DNA of 64,000 bases from Flavobacteriaceae bacterium (GCA_947446865.1 CANFHX010000004.1:69901-133900), one strand, 5' to 3'; positions 43,119 through 51,420 are shown, numbered from the stretch's first letter. Numbers and translations: made by a program. The notes: generated by a model not told the origin, from the letters alone.

Positions 43119-43147
43119 TTTGAGTTGACTCGAATTTCCTAAATTTG
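43119..43147 (+). promoter_or_regulatory. Bacteroidetes-type promoter of the aminotransferase
   Basis: TTTG (43119-43122), 17-nt spacer, TAAATTTG (43140-43147), about 46 nt before the ATG. Confidence 0.7.
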
Positions 43148-43193
43148 CTACAAATTAAAAAACTTTGAGACCTAGCGTTTTAGTTACAAAATT

Positions 43194-44381
43194 ATGAACA
43201 ACGATTTTATAAAATACCAAGCACAAACTACTCCCTACCCTTTAGGAATGGAAGTTTCGCATGCCTTTGGATCCTATATTTACGATACCAACAATAAAAA
43301 ATACCTTGACTTTGTTGCGGGAGTTTCTGCTTGTTCATTAGGACATCAAAACAAACGCGTGAACGATGCCATAAAAAACCAATTGGATAAATATTCGCAC
43401 GTGATGGTTTATGGAGAATATTCTCAAAGCCCTGCGGTGCAATATTGTAAATTATTGGTGGAGAATTTACCACCCGAATTGAATAAAGTGTATTTGGTAA
43501 ACTCCGGAACCGAAGCCTGTGAAGGTGCATTAAAATTAGTCCGAAGAGTAACTGGAAGAAGTCAGTTGATTTCCTGTCATAATGCGTACCACGGCAATAC
43601 CATGGGCTCCATGAGCGTTATGGGATTTGAAGAACGCAAGCAAGTGTTTAGACCCTTAATTCCCGATGTGGATTTTATTACCTTCAATAATGAGGAAGAT
43701 ATTTTAAAAATCACCACCAAAACTGCCGGAATTATCTTAGAAAGTATCCAAGGTGGCGCAGGATTTATCCAACCCGAAAATGATTTTTTGGCAAAAGTAA
43801 AAAAACGTTGCGAAGAAGTTGGAGCCCTAATGATTGTGGATGAAATTCAACCCGGATTTGGAAGAACCGGAAAATTATTTGGTTTCGAAAATTACAATGT
43901 AGTTCCCGATGTGGTAATTATTGGCAAAGGAATGGCTGGCGGAATGCCCGTTGGTGGATTTATTGCCCATGAAAAACACATGGATTTATTAAGCCACGAT
44001 CCAAAACTAGGACACATCACCACATTTGGAGGCCATCCGGTTATTGCAGCAGCTTGTTTAGCAACTCTGCAAGAAGTACTTGAAAAAGACTATGCCAAAC
44101 AATCTTTAGAAAAAGAAAAACTATTTAGAGAACTTTTGGTACATCCTTTGATAGAAGAAATTAGAGGAAAAGGATTGATGCTGGCAGTCATGACAAGCGA
44201 TGCCGAAATAACCAATCAAATTATTTTGCGTTGTCAAGACAAAGGTCTAATTTTATTTTGGTTATTATTTGAAGGAAAAGCCATCCGAATTACACCACCA
44301 TTAACCATCACCGAAGATGAAATTCGAGAAGGTTGCAAAATCATGTTGGAAGTGATGGAGGAAGTTTTGCATGGTTTATAG
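43194..44381 (+). CDS. Class III PLP-dependent aminotransferase
   Basis: A 395-residue fold-type I aminotransferase of the acetylornithine/ornithine/4-aminobutyrate class. VNSGTEACEGALKL (102-115) binds the phosphate, VDEIQPGFGRTG (215-226) has Asp216 that pairs with the pyridine N, and Lys245 in IIGKGMAGG forms the Schiff base. FGGHPVIAAACLA near 277-289 is also conserved. No arginine genes are adjacent, so the amino donor is open. It has its own promoter. A run of TTTAGGG heptads starts at the base after its TAG stop. Confidence 0.94.
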   Translation: MNNDFIKYQAQTTPYPLGMEVSHAFGSYIYDTNNKKYLDFVAGVSACSLGHQNKRVNDAIKNQLDKYSHVMVYGEYSQSPAVQYCKLLVENLPPELNKVYLVNSGTEACEGALKLVRRVTGRSQLISCHNAYHGNTMGSMSVMGFEERKQVFRPLIPDVDFITFNNEEDILKITTKTAGIILESIQGGAGFIQPENDFLAKVKKRCEEVGALMIVDEIQPGFGRTGKLFGFENYNVVPDVVIIGKGMAGGMPVGGFIAHEKHMDLLSHDPKLGHITTFGGHPVIAAACLATLQEVLEKDYAKQSLEKEKLFRELLVHPLIEEIRGKGLMLAVMTSDAEITNQIILRCQDKGLILFWLLFEGKAIRITPPLTITEDEIREGCKIMLEVMEEVLHGL

Positions 44382-44479
44382 TTTAGGGTTTAGGGTTTAG
44401 GGTTTAGGGTTTAGGGTTTAGGGTTTGTAGTTAACAACAAACAATAAACTACAAACAATAAACTACGAACACCAAACGC
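44382..44479 (+). repeat. Heptad array: six TTTAGGG then degenerate heptads
   Basis: Six perfect TTTAGGG units (44382-44423) begin at the base after the TAG stop. In the same register follow TTTGTAG, TTAACAA, CAAACAA, TAAACTA, CAAACAA, TAAACTA, CGAACAC, CAAACGC to 44479. Fourteen units in all. Confidence 0.97.
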
Positions 44480-44574
44480 ACCTGTTAATTAAATTGTTCA
44501 AAAGAAAAAAGAGAAAAGCACTATTTCTACATATAGATAATTACTTTTATATAAGTTATTTCAAACAAAAAACT

Positions 44575-45969
44575 ATGTATTTGGATCACGAAGAAGAAGA
44601 CTACAATTTATCCTTATCAAAATTTGAATCAATGTTGAAGACCAACAAGGTTCTATTTTTTGACTCTGAAGAATTTGAAGAAATAATCCTGCATTATCTA
44701 GATATGGGAAAGGCAAATTTGGCTAAAAAAGCTTTAAAATTTGGTTTAGAACAACACCCTAAATCTACTGGTTTAAAACTAGTTCAAGTAGAAATGTTAA
44801 TCTATGAAGACAAACTAGAAATAGCCGAAAAACTCCTTAATGAGCTTTATGCAATTGAGCCTACAAACGAAGAAATCTTCATCCAAAAAGCAAATATTTA
44901 CTCCAAACGAGACAATCACGAAAAGGCAGTAGAATTGCTCAACGAAGCGTTAGAATTTACAGATGATTACACTGATATTTACAATTTAATTGGTATGGAA
45001 TACCTTTTCATGGACAATTTAGAATTGGCTAAAACCAATTTTATTAAATGTTTGGAAGAAGATATTGAAGACCAATCGGCAATATACAATGTGGTTTATT
45101 GTTTTGAATTTTTAGATCAGAACCAAGAGGCTATTGATTATTTAAAAGTTTACATTGATAAAAATCCGTACTCCGAAATTGCTTGGCATCAAAAAGGACG
45201 CTTACTTTACGGATTAAAAGATTACGAAAATGCAGTTCGTGCATTTGAATTTGCTACTTATATCGACGACGAATTTGTAGGGGCTTTTATGGAAAAAGGC
45301 AAGGCATTAGAACGTCTTAAACGATATGAAGAAGCAATTGAAAATTTTGCAAAGACCATAGAATTAGACGACCCTATTTCATATGCCTTATTACGAATAG
45401 GAAAATGTAATGAGAAATTAGGAAACAAAGAGGAAGCATTAATTTATTATAACAAAACAGTTCATGAAGATCCACTTTTAGATAAAGGATGGATTGCCAT
45501 AACTGACTTTTATGTACGTCAAAAAAATTATGTAAAAGCCTTGCATTATGCTAATAAAGCTTTGGCAATAGACAATCAAAACCAAGCCTATTGGAAAAGA
45601 TTTGCTACCATAAACAAAGCTATGAATTGTTTTGAGGAAGCTGAATTTGGATTTAGAAAAGCAGTAGAATTTGGAGATTACCAATTAGATACTTGGTTAT
45701 TTTGGGTAGACATATTGCAACAGCTAGGTGAGATTGATACTGCTATTCTAACTTTGATGCAATCTGCTGAATATTTTCCAGAAGAATACGAAATTGAATA
45801 CCGTTTAGCCGGGTTAAATTTTATGTTGAAAGAAAATGAAAAAGGAACTTTTCATTTAAGTAATGGGTTGCGATTGAACTTTAAAAACAATACGCTTTTA
45901 GAAGAATTATTCCCTAAGGTATGGGAGATGAAGAAAGTTCAAAGTTACATTTCAAAACACAAAGACTAA
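44575..45969 (+). CDS. Tetratricopeptide-repeat protein
   Basis: A 464-residue cytosolic all-helical protein with about ten TPR units from residue 35 on (e.g. NLAKKALKFGLEQHPKSTGLKL, KAVELLNEALEFTDDYTDIYNLIGMEYLF, ENAVRAFEFATYIDDEFVGAFMEKGKALERLKRYEEAIENFAKTIEL). It should act as a protein-binding scaffold; partners unknown. The frame runs back to a TTG at 44494, but ATG 44575 gives a normal N-terminus (MYLDHEEEDYNL). Its TAA stop shares its last A with the next gene's ATG. Confidence 0.93.
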   Translation: MYLDHEEEDYNLSLSKFESMLKTNKVLFFDSEEFEEIILHYLDMGKANLAKKALKFGLEQHPKSTGLKLVQVEMLIYEDKLEIAEKLLNELYAIEPTNEEIFIQKANIYSKRDNHEKAVELLNEALEFTDDYTDIYNLIGMEYLFMDNLELAKTNFIKCLEEDIEDQSAIYNVVYCFEFLDQNQEAIDYLKVYIDKNPYSEIAWHQKGRLLYGLKDYENAVRAFEFATYIDDEFVGAFMEKGKALERLKRYEEAIENFAKTIELDDPISYALLRIGKCNEKLGNKEEALIYYNKTVHEDPLLDKGWIAITDFYVRQKNYVKALHYANKALAIDNQNQAYWKRFATINKAMNCFEEAEFGFRKAVEFGDYQLDTWLFWVDILQQLGEIDTAILTLMQSAEYFPEEYEIEYRLAGLNFMLKENEKGTFHLSNGLRLNFKNNTLLEELFPKVWEMKKVQSYISKHKD

Positions 45970-46508
45970 TGAAAAATATTTTTTTGATTGTTGCTTTGTT
46001 AGCAATTACATTTTCTTTTGGACAAGTAAAAAAAGTAAAAACCATTTCTAAAAAAGCGCCAACAGCTGTTGAAATAAAAGAAATTCCCTACGAGGAAAGA
46101 ATTAGCACCATTAAAGGTGATCCTTATGGTGATGCATCCATAGCGGTTGAATCTGCCCCAATAAAACAAGACGAAGATTCAAACACAATTTATAATTATG
46201 CCGGAATAGAAGTTAAACCGGAATTTCCTGGAGGTAACGATAAATTTTTTACTTTCTTTTCAAAAAATTTTCAATATACCGATGAAATGAAAGAAGCGGA
46301 GTTGAAAGGTAAAATCTTTATCTCTTTTATAGTTGAACCAGATGGATCCATAACGAATATCAAAGTTATTCGTGGTCTAGGTTTTGGAACGGATGTTGAA
46401 GCAATGCGAATTATAAAAAGAATGCCTAAATGGAATCCAGGGGAACAAAACGGTAAAAAAGTTAGATGTTCCTATACAGTCCCAATTACAATTTATGCTA
46501 CCAAATAA
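45969..46508 (+). CDS. TonB C-terminal domain protein
   Basis: A 179-residue exported protein. A hydrophobic leader (about 1-18, ending FSFGQ) is followed by a Lys/Pro/Glu-rich linker and a C-terminal TonB domain (about 85-178) with the family blocks KGKIFISFIVEPDGSITNIKVIRGLG and AMRIIKRMPKWNPGEQNGKKVRCSYTVPITI. It has no long Pro-rich span and a cleavable-looking leader, so it may be a free periplasmic TonB-domain protein rather than an anchored energy transducer. It starts 1 bp inside the TPR stop (TAATG) and overlaps aroE by 14 bp. Confidence 0.9.
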   Translation: MKNIFLIVALLAITFSFGQVKKVKTISKKAPTAVEIKEIPYEERISTIKGDPYGDASIAVESAPIKQDEDSNTIYNYAGIEVKPEFPGGNDKFFTFFSKNFQYTDEMKEAELKGKIFISFIVEPDGSITNIKVIRGLGFGTDVEAMRIIKRMPKWNPGEQNGKKVRCSYTVPITIYATK

Positions 46509-47241
46509 TAAAAAATTCGGACTGATAGGTAAGGATATTTCGTATTCCTTTTCTAAAAAATACTTTACCGAAAAATTCTCTAAAGATATATTTGACGATT
46601 GTACATATGAGAATTTTGACATTCCTACCATAGAGGAATTTCCTAATATCTTAAAGAATAATCCTGATTTAAAAGGCTTAAATGTTACAATCCCCTACAA
46701 AGAAGCCATTATTCCCTACCTAGATACCTTATCGGATAAAGCTTTTAAAATTGGTGCTGTAAATGTAATTCGATTCACCAAAAAAGGAAATTTAAAAGGA
46801 TACAATTCCGATTGGTATGGATTTAAAAAGTCATTAGAGCCCTTACTACAACCCCACCATAAAAAAGCACTAATATTAGGAACTGGTGGTGCTGCCAAAG
46901 CGGTTGCTTTTGCATTAGAACAATTAGGGATTTTTTACATTTTTGTTTCTCGAGTAGCCACCGAAAACACTATTGATTACGGTCGAATTAATGCTACTAC
47001 TTTTGATAATTATCAAATAATAATTAACTGCACTCCGCTAGGTACAGAACCTAACATTAAGGACTTTCCTCCTATTCCGTATACTTTTTTTACTGAAAAA
47101 CACATCGCTTACGACTTGATTTACAACCCCGAAGTAACCCAATTTCTTAAAAAAGCGAAAAATAAAGGTGCTGTTATAAAAAACGGCAAAGAAATGTTAA
47201 TTTTTCAAGCAGAAAAAGCTTGGGGAATTTGGAATAAATAA
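46495..47241 (+). CDS. aroE: Shikimate dehydrogenase
   Basis: A 248-residue NADP-linked enzyme reducing 3-dehydroshikimate to shikimate. It has FGLIGKDISYSFS near 8-20, GLNVTIPYKEA near 61-71 with catalytic Lys69, the cofactor loop LGTGGAAKAVAFAL near 128-141 and NCTPLGTEP near 181-189. It overlaps the TonB-domain gene by 14 bp and probably shares its transcript. Slightly shorter than E. coli AroE (272). Confidence 0.96.
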   Translation: MLPNNKKFGLIGKDISYSFSKKYFTEKFSKDIFDDCTYENFDIPTIEEFPNILKNNPDLKGLNVTIPYKEAIIPYLDTLSDKAFKIGAVNVIRFTKKGNLKGYNSDWYGFKKSLEPLLQPHHKKALILGTGGAAKAVAFALEQLGIFYIFVSRVATENTIDYGRINATTFDNYQIIINCTPLGTEPNIKDFPPIPYTFFTEKHIAYDLIYNPEVTQFLKKAKNKGAVIKNGKEMLIFQAEKAWGIWNK

Positions 47242-47336
47242 CAGAAACTATAGGTTTTTTAGGTTTTTTATCTACACTTTTGTATCTTTAGCCCTCCAAA
47301 AAAGGAAAAATTGTATAACCTTACACATTTAAAAAA

Positions 47337-49622
47337 ATGTTAGAAGAATTGAATGATAACCTACCAGTTAACGAAAACGCGGTAGACGGAAACGTAATAA
47401 ACGAATTCCAAGAGAGTTTATCAACTGAAAAACAAGAAGTTGAAGAAATTTTAGTAACTGAAGATACTGCATCCGAATTGGTTCCAGATACCGAAGTTGA
47501 AGCGCCATTAGTTGCGGAAACAGAAGAAGAAAAAGTTCTAGAAGTAGAAGATTTAGTTGGTGAAGAAATAGAAGAAACTCCAATTGAGGTCGCTTTAGAA
47601 GTAGAAACTGTTTCTGAAATAGAAGAAACTACGGATGAAGTTGCTGAAGAAATAGAAACTGTCTCTGAAATAGAAGAAACTTCTATTGAGGTTGTTGAAG
47701 AACCAGAAACTGTTTCCGAAATAGAAGAAACTGCTATTGAAGCTGAAAATACTATTGCACTTACAGATGAACAAGTTGCAGACGACACTTTGGAAATACA
47801 AGAAGGAAGTGATTTTGCAATGAATGCAATTGCTACTGCCAATGCCGAGGAAAGTGAAGACGAAACTGTTAAAGGTAGAGACAATATTCCGCTACAAGAT
47901 TACGAAGCTATGCCAATGGAAAAGTTGGTAGAAGAATTGGAATTACTTGTGGACACAGAAAAAGTAATGTCGGTAAGAGAACATGTTGAAGAAATTAAGA
48001 AAGCATTTTTGTCTAAATTCCATCATTTTATGGAAGTTAAAAAAGATGAATTTCATGCTGAAAATCCAGAAACAACTGAAGATTTTCATTTTAGTTTTCC
48101 TTTAAAAACAAAATTTGACACTTTATATAATCAATATAGAGACAAGAAAAACGTTCACTTTAAATCACTTCAAACTAATTTACAAGCAAATCTAGAAAAT
48201 AGAATGGCTATTGTGGAAGAGTTGAAAAATTTAGTGAATAATTCTACCGGAAATATTGCAAACTCTCTAAAACAACTAAACGATATTAGAGAGCGTTGGA
48301 AAAATGCAGGTGCAATTCCTAAAGATAAATACAATCACGTATGGAATAATTTCCATTTTCATATTGAAAATTTTTACGATTTCTTACACTTAGATAGAGA
48401 AGCTAGAGATATTGATTTTAAAATCAACCTAGATCAAAAACAAAAAATTATTGCGCGCGTTAGCGAATTAGTTAACGAACCAGATATCAATAAAGCGTTC
48501 CGTGAATTACAAGATTTGCATAAAATTTGGAAAGAAGACATCGGACCAGTTTCTAGAGAACATAGAGAAGATATTTGGAAACAGTTTAGTGACTTAACTA
48601 AACAAATGCACGATAAAAGAGAATCGTTTTACGAAGGTTTTAGAGCCAAAGAAACCGATAATCTTGAGAAGAAAAATGCAATCATTGCACAATTAGAAGT
48701 TTTAGCACAAGAAAAAGTTGATTCACACCAAGCTTGGTTAAACCAAATAGTTAAAGTGGAAGCTTTGCGAAATGAATTCTTCACAACTGGAAAAGTTCCA
48801 GGAGAAGTTAATGAAGCTACTTGGGCAGGATTTAAAACTGCAGTTAGAAACTTTAACGTACTTAAAAATTCTTTTTACAAAGAAATTAAAAAAGACCAAA
48901 ACGATAATTTAAGTAAGAAACAAGCTTTAGTTACTAAAGCAAACGAATTAAAAGAAAGTGATGATTTTGCTGCTACTACTGCTATCATGAAGCAAATTCA
49001 AGAGGAATGGAAATTAGTAGGTCATGTACCAAGAAAATTTTCAGATGTACTTTGGAAAGAATTTAAAGCAGCTTGTAACCACTATTTTGAACGATTAAAA
49101 GAAAGCAAATCCGAAGAAAATTCAGAAGAAGTTGCTGCATTTGAAAAGAAAAAAGAATATTTAGAAGGCTTGCGTGCATTTGAACTAGTTGGAGATCATA
49201 AAACCGATTTAGATGCAATTAAAGCTCATATTGAAGCATGGAAATCTATAGGAAAAGTTCCTTTTAACAGAAGACATATTGAAGGAAAATTCAATAAAAT
49301 ATTGGATGCATTATTTGAAAAATTAAGTTCAAGCAAAAAAGAAGGCGATATGTTGCGTTTTGCTAATCGTTTGGATAACATTTCAGGATCTGAAGACAGC
49401 AGAAAACTAGACAACGAAAAAATCTTCATCATGCGTAAAATTGACGAAGTTCAAAATGAAATTTTCCAATTAGAAAACAACATTCAATTTTTTCAAAATA
49501 CTAAAAATGCTAAGAAAGAAAATTCAATTGTAACGGAAGTTAGAAAAACAATTGAACGTCATAAAGAAGAGCTGTTGTCTTGGAAAGAGAAGTTGAAACA
49601 GATACGAAATATTGCTAAATAA
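47337..49622 (+). CDS. DUF349 domain-containing protein with N-terminal acidic repeats
   Basis: A 761-residue cytosolic protein. The first 180 residues are very acidic and include a 17-residue repeat ETVSEIEET-(I/D)EV (see 47553-47756). From about 190 to the end, DUF349 helical repeats occur (e.g. RERWKNAGAIPKDKYNHVWNNFHFHIENFYDF, QEEWKLVGHVPRKFSDVLWKEFKAACNHYFE, IEAWKSIGKVPFNRRHIEGKFNKILDALFE), each a three-helix unit. Homologues are of unknown function in Bacteroidetes. A terminator lies just after. Confidence 0.93.
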   Translation: MLEELNDNLPVNENAVDGNVINEFQESLSTEKQEVEEILVTEDTASELVPDTEVEAPLVAETEEEKVLEVEDLVGEEIEETPIEVALEVETVSEIEETTDEVAEEIETVSEIEETSIEVVEEPETVSEIEETAIEAENTIALTDEQVADDTLEIQEGSDFAMNAIATANAEESEDETVKGRDNIPLQDYEAMPMEKLVEELELLVDTEKVMSVREHVEEIKKAFLSKFHHFMEVKKDEFHAENPETTEDFHFSFPLKTKFDTLYNQYRDKKNVHFKSLQTNLQANLENRMAIVEELKNLVNNSTGNIANSLKQLNDIRERWKNAGAIPKDKYNHVWNNFHFHIENFYDFLHLDREARDIDFKINLDQKQKIIARVSELVNEPDINKAFRELQDLHKIWKEDIGPVSREHREDIWKQFSDLTKQMHDKRESFYEGFRAKETDNLEKKNAIIAQLEVLAQEKVDSHQAWLNQIVKVEALRNEFFTTGKVPGEVNEATWAGFKTAVRNFNVLKNSFYKEIKKDQNDNLSKKQALVTKANELKESDDFAATTAIMKQIQEEWKLVGHVPRKFSDVLWKEFKAACNHYFERLKESKSEENSEEVAAFEKKKEYLEGLRAFELVGDHKTDLDAIKAHIEAWKSIGKVPFNRRHIEGKFNKILDALFEKLSSSKKEGDMLRFANRLDNISGSEDSRKLDNEKIFIMRKIDEVQNEIFQLENNIQFFQNTKNAKKENSIVTEVRKTIERHKEELLSWKEKLKQIRNIAK
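47553..47756 (+). repeat. 51-bp tandem coding repeat
   Basis: Four units of 51 bp (17 codons); clear copies start at 47604, 47655 and 47706 and a diverged first unit at about 47553. They encode the acidic ETVSEIEET motif. Confidence 0.9.
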
Positions 49623-49627
49623 TACTT

Positions 49628-49654
49628 AAAAGCTCACTTTAACAGTGAGCTTTT
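49628..49654 (+). terminator. Hairpin terminator of the DUF349 gene
   Basis: An 11-bp perfect stem (49628-49638 with 49644-49654), TTAAC loop, T-run after. Confidence 0.92.
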
Positions 49655-49697
49655 TTTATTTATGACAATTATCATTTTAATTTCTTTGCTGTAGAAT

Positions 49698-49705
49698 TAC
49701 ATTTG
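49698..49705 (+). promoter_or_regulatory. -7 box of hemN
   Basis: TACATTTG is a perfect TAnnTTTG 18 nt before the ATG at 49724. It overlaps the TTG at 49703 that would begin a longer frame, supporting the ATG. Confidence 0.6.
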
Positions 49706-49723
49706 AAGTCTAAAGTTATCCTC

Positions 49724-51088
49724 ATGCCAATTTCCTTAATTCAAAAATATAATGTTCCTGGTCCAAGATACACTAGTTATCCAACGGTACCTTATTGGGA
49801 GGAGAATCTATTTTCTGATGAATTGTGGAAAAAAACATTCCTACAATCCTTCCAGGAAAGTAATGATAATGAGGGAATAAGTTTATACATACACCTACCT
49901 TTTTGCGAGAGTTTGTGTACCTTTTGTGGTTGCAACAAACGAATTACCAAACGACATGATGTTGAAAACCCATATATAGCAGCAGTATTACACGAATGGA
50001 ATATCTATTGCGATTTACTTCCTAACAAACCAATTATTAAAGAAATCCATCTTGGTGGAGGAACCCCAACGTTCTTTGCTCCCCAAAATTTAGAATCATT
50101 AATAAACGGGATTTTCCTAAGGGCTACTAAAGCGAAAGAACATGAATTTAGTTTTGAGGGACACCCAAATAATACTACAAGAACCCATTTGCAAACCCTT
50201 TACAATTTAGGATTTAAAAGAGTAAGTTTTGGTGTGCAAGATTATTCTGAAAAAGTACAAAAAGCAATTCATAGAGAACAACCGTTTCACAATGTTGCTA
50301 AAGTTACATTTTGGGCGAAGGAAATTGGCTATACTTCTATAGGACATGATTTAATTTTTGGATTACCTTTTCAGACGTTAGAGGATGTAATCGATACTAT
50401 TGACAAAACCAATTCACTACTACCCGATCGTTTAGCATTTTATAGCTACGCTCATGTACCTTGGATTAAAGGCAATGGACAACGCGGTTTTAGAGATGAA
50501 GACGTTCCAAAAGATGATGCCAAAAGACAACTTTATGAAGAAGGAAAAAAAAGTTTGGCAGCACATAATTACCATGAAATAGGCATGGATCATTTTGCGT
50601 TAAAAACCGATAGCATGTATGAATCCTTTCAAAACAAAAAATTACATCGTAATTTCATGGGCTATACTTCATCTAAAACAAAATTAATGATTGGATTAGG
50701 GGTTTCTTCTATAAGTGACAGCTGGTATAGTTTTGCACAAAACGAAAAAACTATCGAAGAGTATTATGCTCGTTTAGAAAAAAATGAGCTTCCGGTTTTT
50801 CGTGGTCATATTCTTACTGAAGAAGATTTAAAAATACGAAAACACATATTAAACTTAATGTGCCAATTTACAACTTCTTGGGAGACAAAAGAAGACTATT
50901 TCCCAGAAATACCAGAGATTGTTGAGCAACTTCATGAAATGGAAACGGATGGCTTAATAGAAATTTCAACTGCATCCATTACGGTAACCGAAAAAGGAAA
51001 ACCTTTTGTCCGCAACATTTGCATGGCATTTGATTTACGATTAAAACGAAATGCCCCACAAACGCAATTGTTTTCAATGACGGTTTAA
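49724..51088 (+). CDS. hemN: Oxygen-independent coproporphyrinogen III oxidase
   Basis: A 454-residue radical-SAM enzyme that converts coproporphyrinogen III to protoporphyrinogen IX without oxygen. The cluster motif CxxxCxxC is C61, C65, C68 (CESLCTFC) with a nearby Cys70, as in HemN. The N-terminal YNVPGPRYTSYPT (9-21) is the HemN tip; LGGGTPTFF near 112-120 and the C-terminal domain are present. ATG 49724 is used rather than the TTG at 49703 because a -7 box overlaps the latter. Confidence 0.96.
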   Translation: MPISLIQKYNVPGPRYTSYPTVPYWEENLFSDELWKKTFLQSFQESNDNEGISLYIHLPFCESLCTFCGCNKRITKRHDVENPYIAAVLHEWNIYCDLLPNKPIIKEIHLGGGTPTFFAPQNLESLINGIFLRATKAKEHEFSFEGHPNNTTRTHLQTLYNLGFKRVSFGVQDYSEKVQKAIHREQPFHNVAKVTFWAKEIGYTSIGHDLIFGLPFQTLEDVIDTIDKTNSLLPDRLAFYSYAHVPWIKGNGQRGFRDEDVPKDDAKRQLYEEGKKSLAAHNYHEIGMDHFALKTDSMYESFQNKKLHRNFMGYTSSKTKLMIGLGVSSISDSWYSFAQNEKTIEEYYARLEKNELPVFRGHILTEEDLKIRKHILNLMCQFTTSWETKEDYFPEIPEIVEQLHEMETDGLIEISTASITVTEKGKPFVRNICMAFDLRLKRNAPQTQLFSMTV

Positions 51089-51193
51089 TATTTAGAAAAC
51101 TTTACAACCACTTTTTTCAATGGATAAATTTTCATTTATATAATTTGAAAAAATTATACTTACCAATTGATAATAAACATTCCTAAATCTATG

Positions 51194-51201
51194 TATATTT
51201 G
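51194..51201 (+). promoter_or_regulatory. -7 box of the 50-residue gene
   Basis: TATATTTG, perfect TAnnTTTG, with TTG at 51167-51169 (24-nt gap, slightly long), about 52 nt before the ATG at 51254. Confidence 0.5.
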
Positions 51202-51253
51202 TTTCTAAGAATTTACTTGTTAGAAACTAAACAATCATAATAACCTAAAAATC

Positions 51254-51406
51254 ATGGGGAAATTTGGCTTTTCATTTTCGTTAAACCGATTATTAGGCAT
51301 TACCCAAGCCAAACAAAAATTTGCAAGATCTACGGGCATTCCTACTACCAAAGGAGGCATGGAACGAAAAATAGTCTCTAGCATTTTAAAACTGTTTTTT
51401 AAATAA
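51254..51406 (+). CDS. Small conserved-looking 50-residue protein
   Basis: A short open frame from ATG to TAA encodes 50 residues, MGKFGFSFSLNRLLGITQAK at the start and ERKIVSSILKLFFK at the end, with an internal GIPTTKGGM. It is strongly basic (about ten Lys/Arg, no Asp and one Glu), with an amphipathic first half. Composition is unlike random AT-rich intergenic sequence. A -7 box sits upstream, and crcB has its own promoter just downstream. I recall similar short Bacteroidetes proteins ending in a GIPTT-R/K-x-G segment but cannot verify this. Possible roles are nucleic-acid or membrane binding; unproven. Confidence 0.7.
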   Translation: MGKFGFSFSLNRLLGITQAKQKFARSTGIPTTKGGMERKIVSSILKLFFK

Positions 51407-51412
51407 TTTTAT

Positions 51413-51420
51413 TACATTTG
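51413..51420 (+). promoter_or_regulatory. -7 box of crcB
   Basis: TACATTTG, perfect TAnnTTTG, 17 nt before the crcB ATG at 51438. The very short leader leaves no room for a fluoride riboswitch after this start. Confidence 0.55.

Noticed and set aside
44382..44423. (TTTAGGG)6 read as a real telomere or eukaryotic contamination
   Set aside because: It is flanked by bacterial genes on both sides, and other spacers show the same 7-nt periodicity with unrelated units.
44494..44574. TTG start for the TPR gene
   Set aside because: It adds a Lys-rich segment with no family support; ATG 44575 fits homologue-like N-termini.
47321..47884. A 187-residue Ser/Thr-rich minus-strand frame
   Set aside because: It is the antisense shadow of the acidic DUF349 N-terminus, created by its repeat codons.
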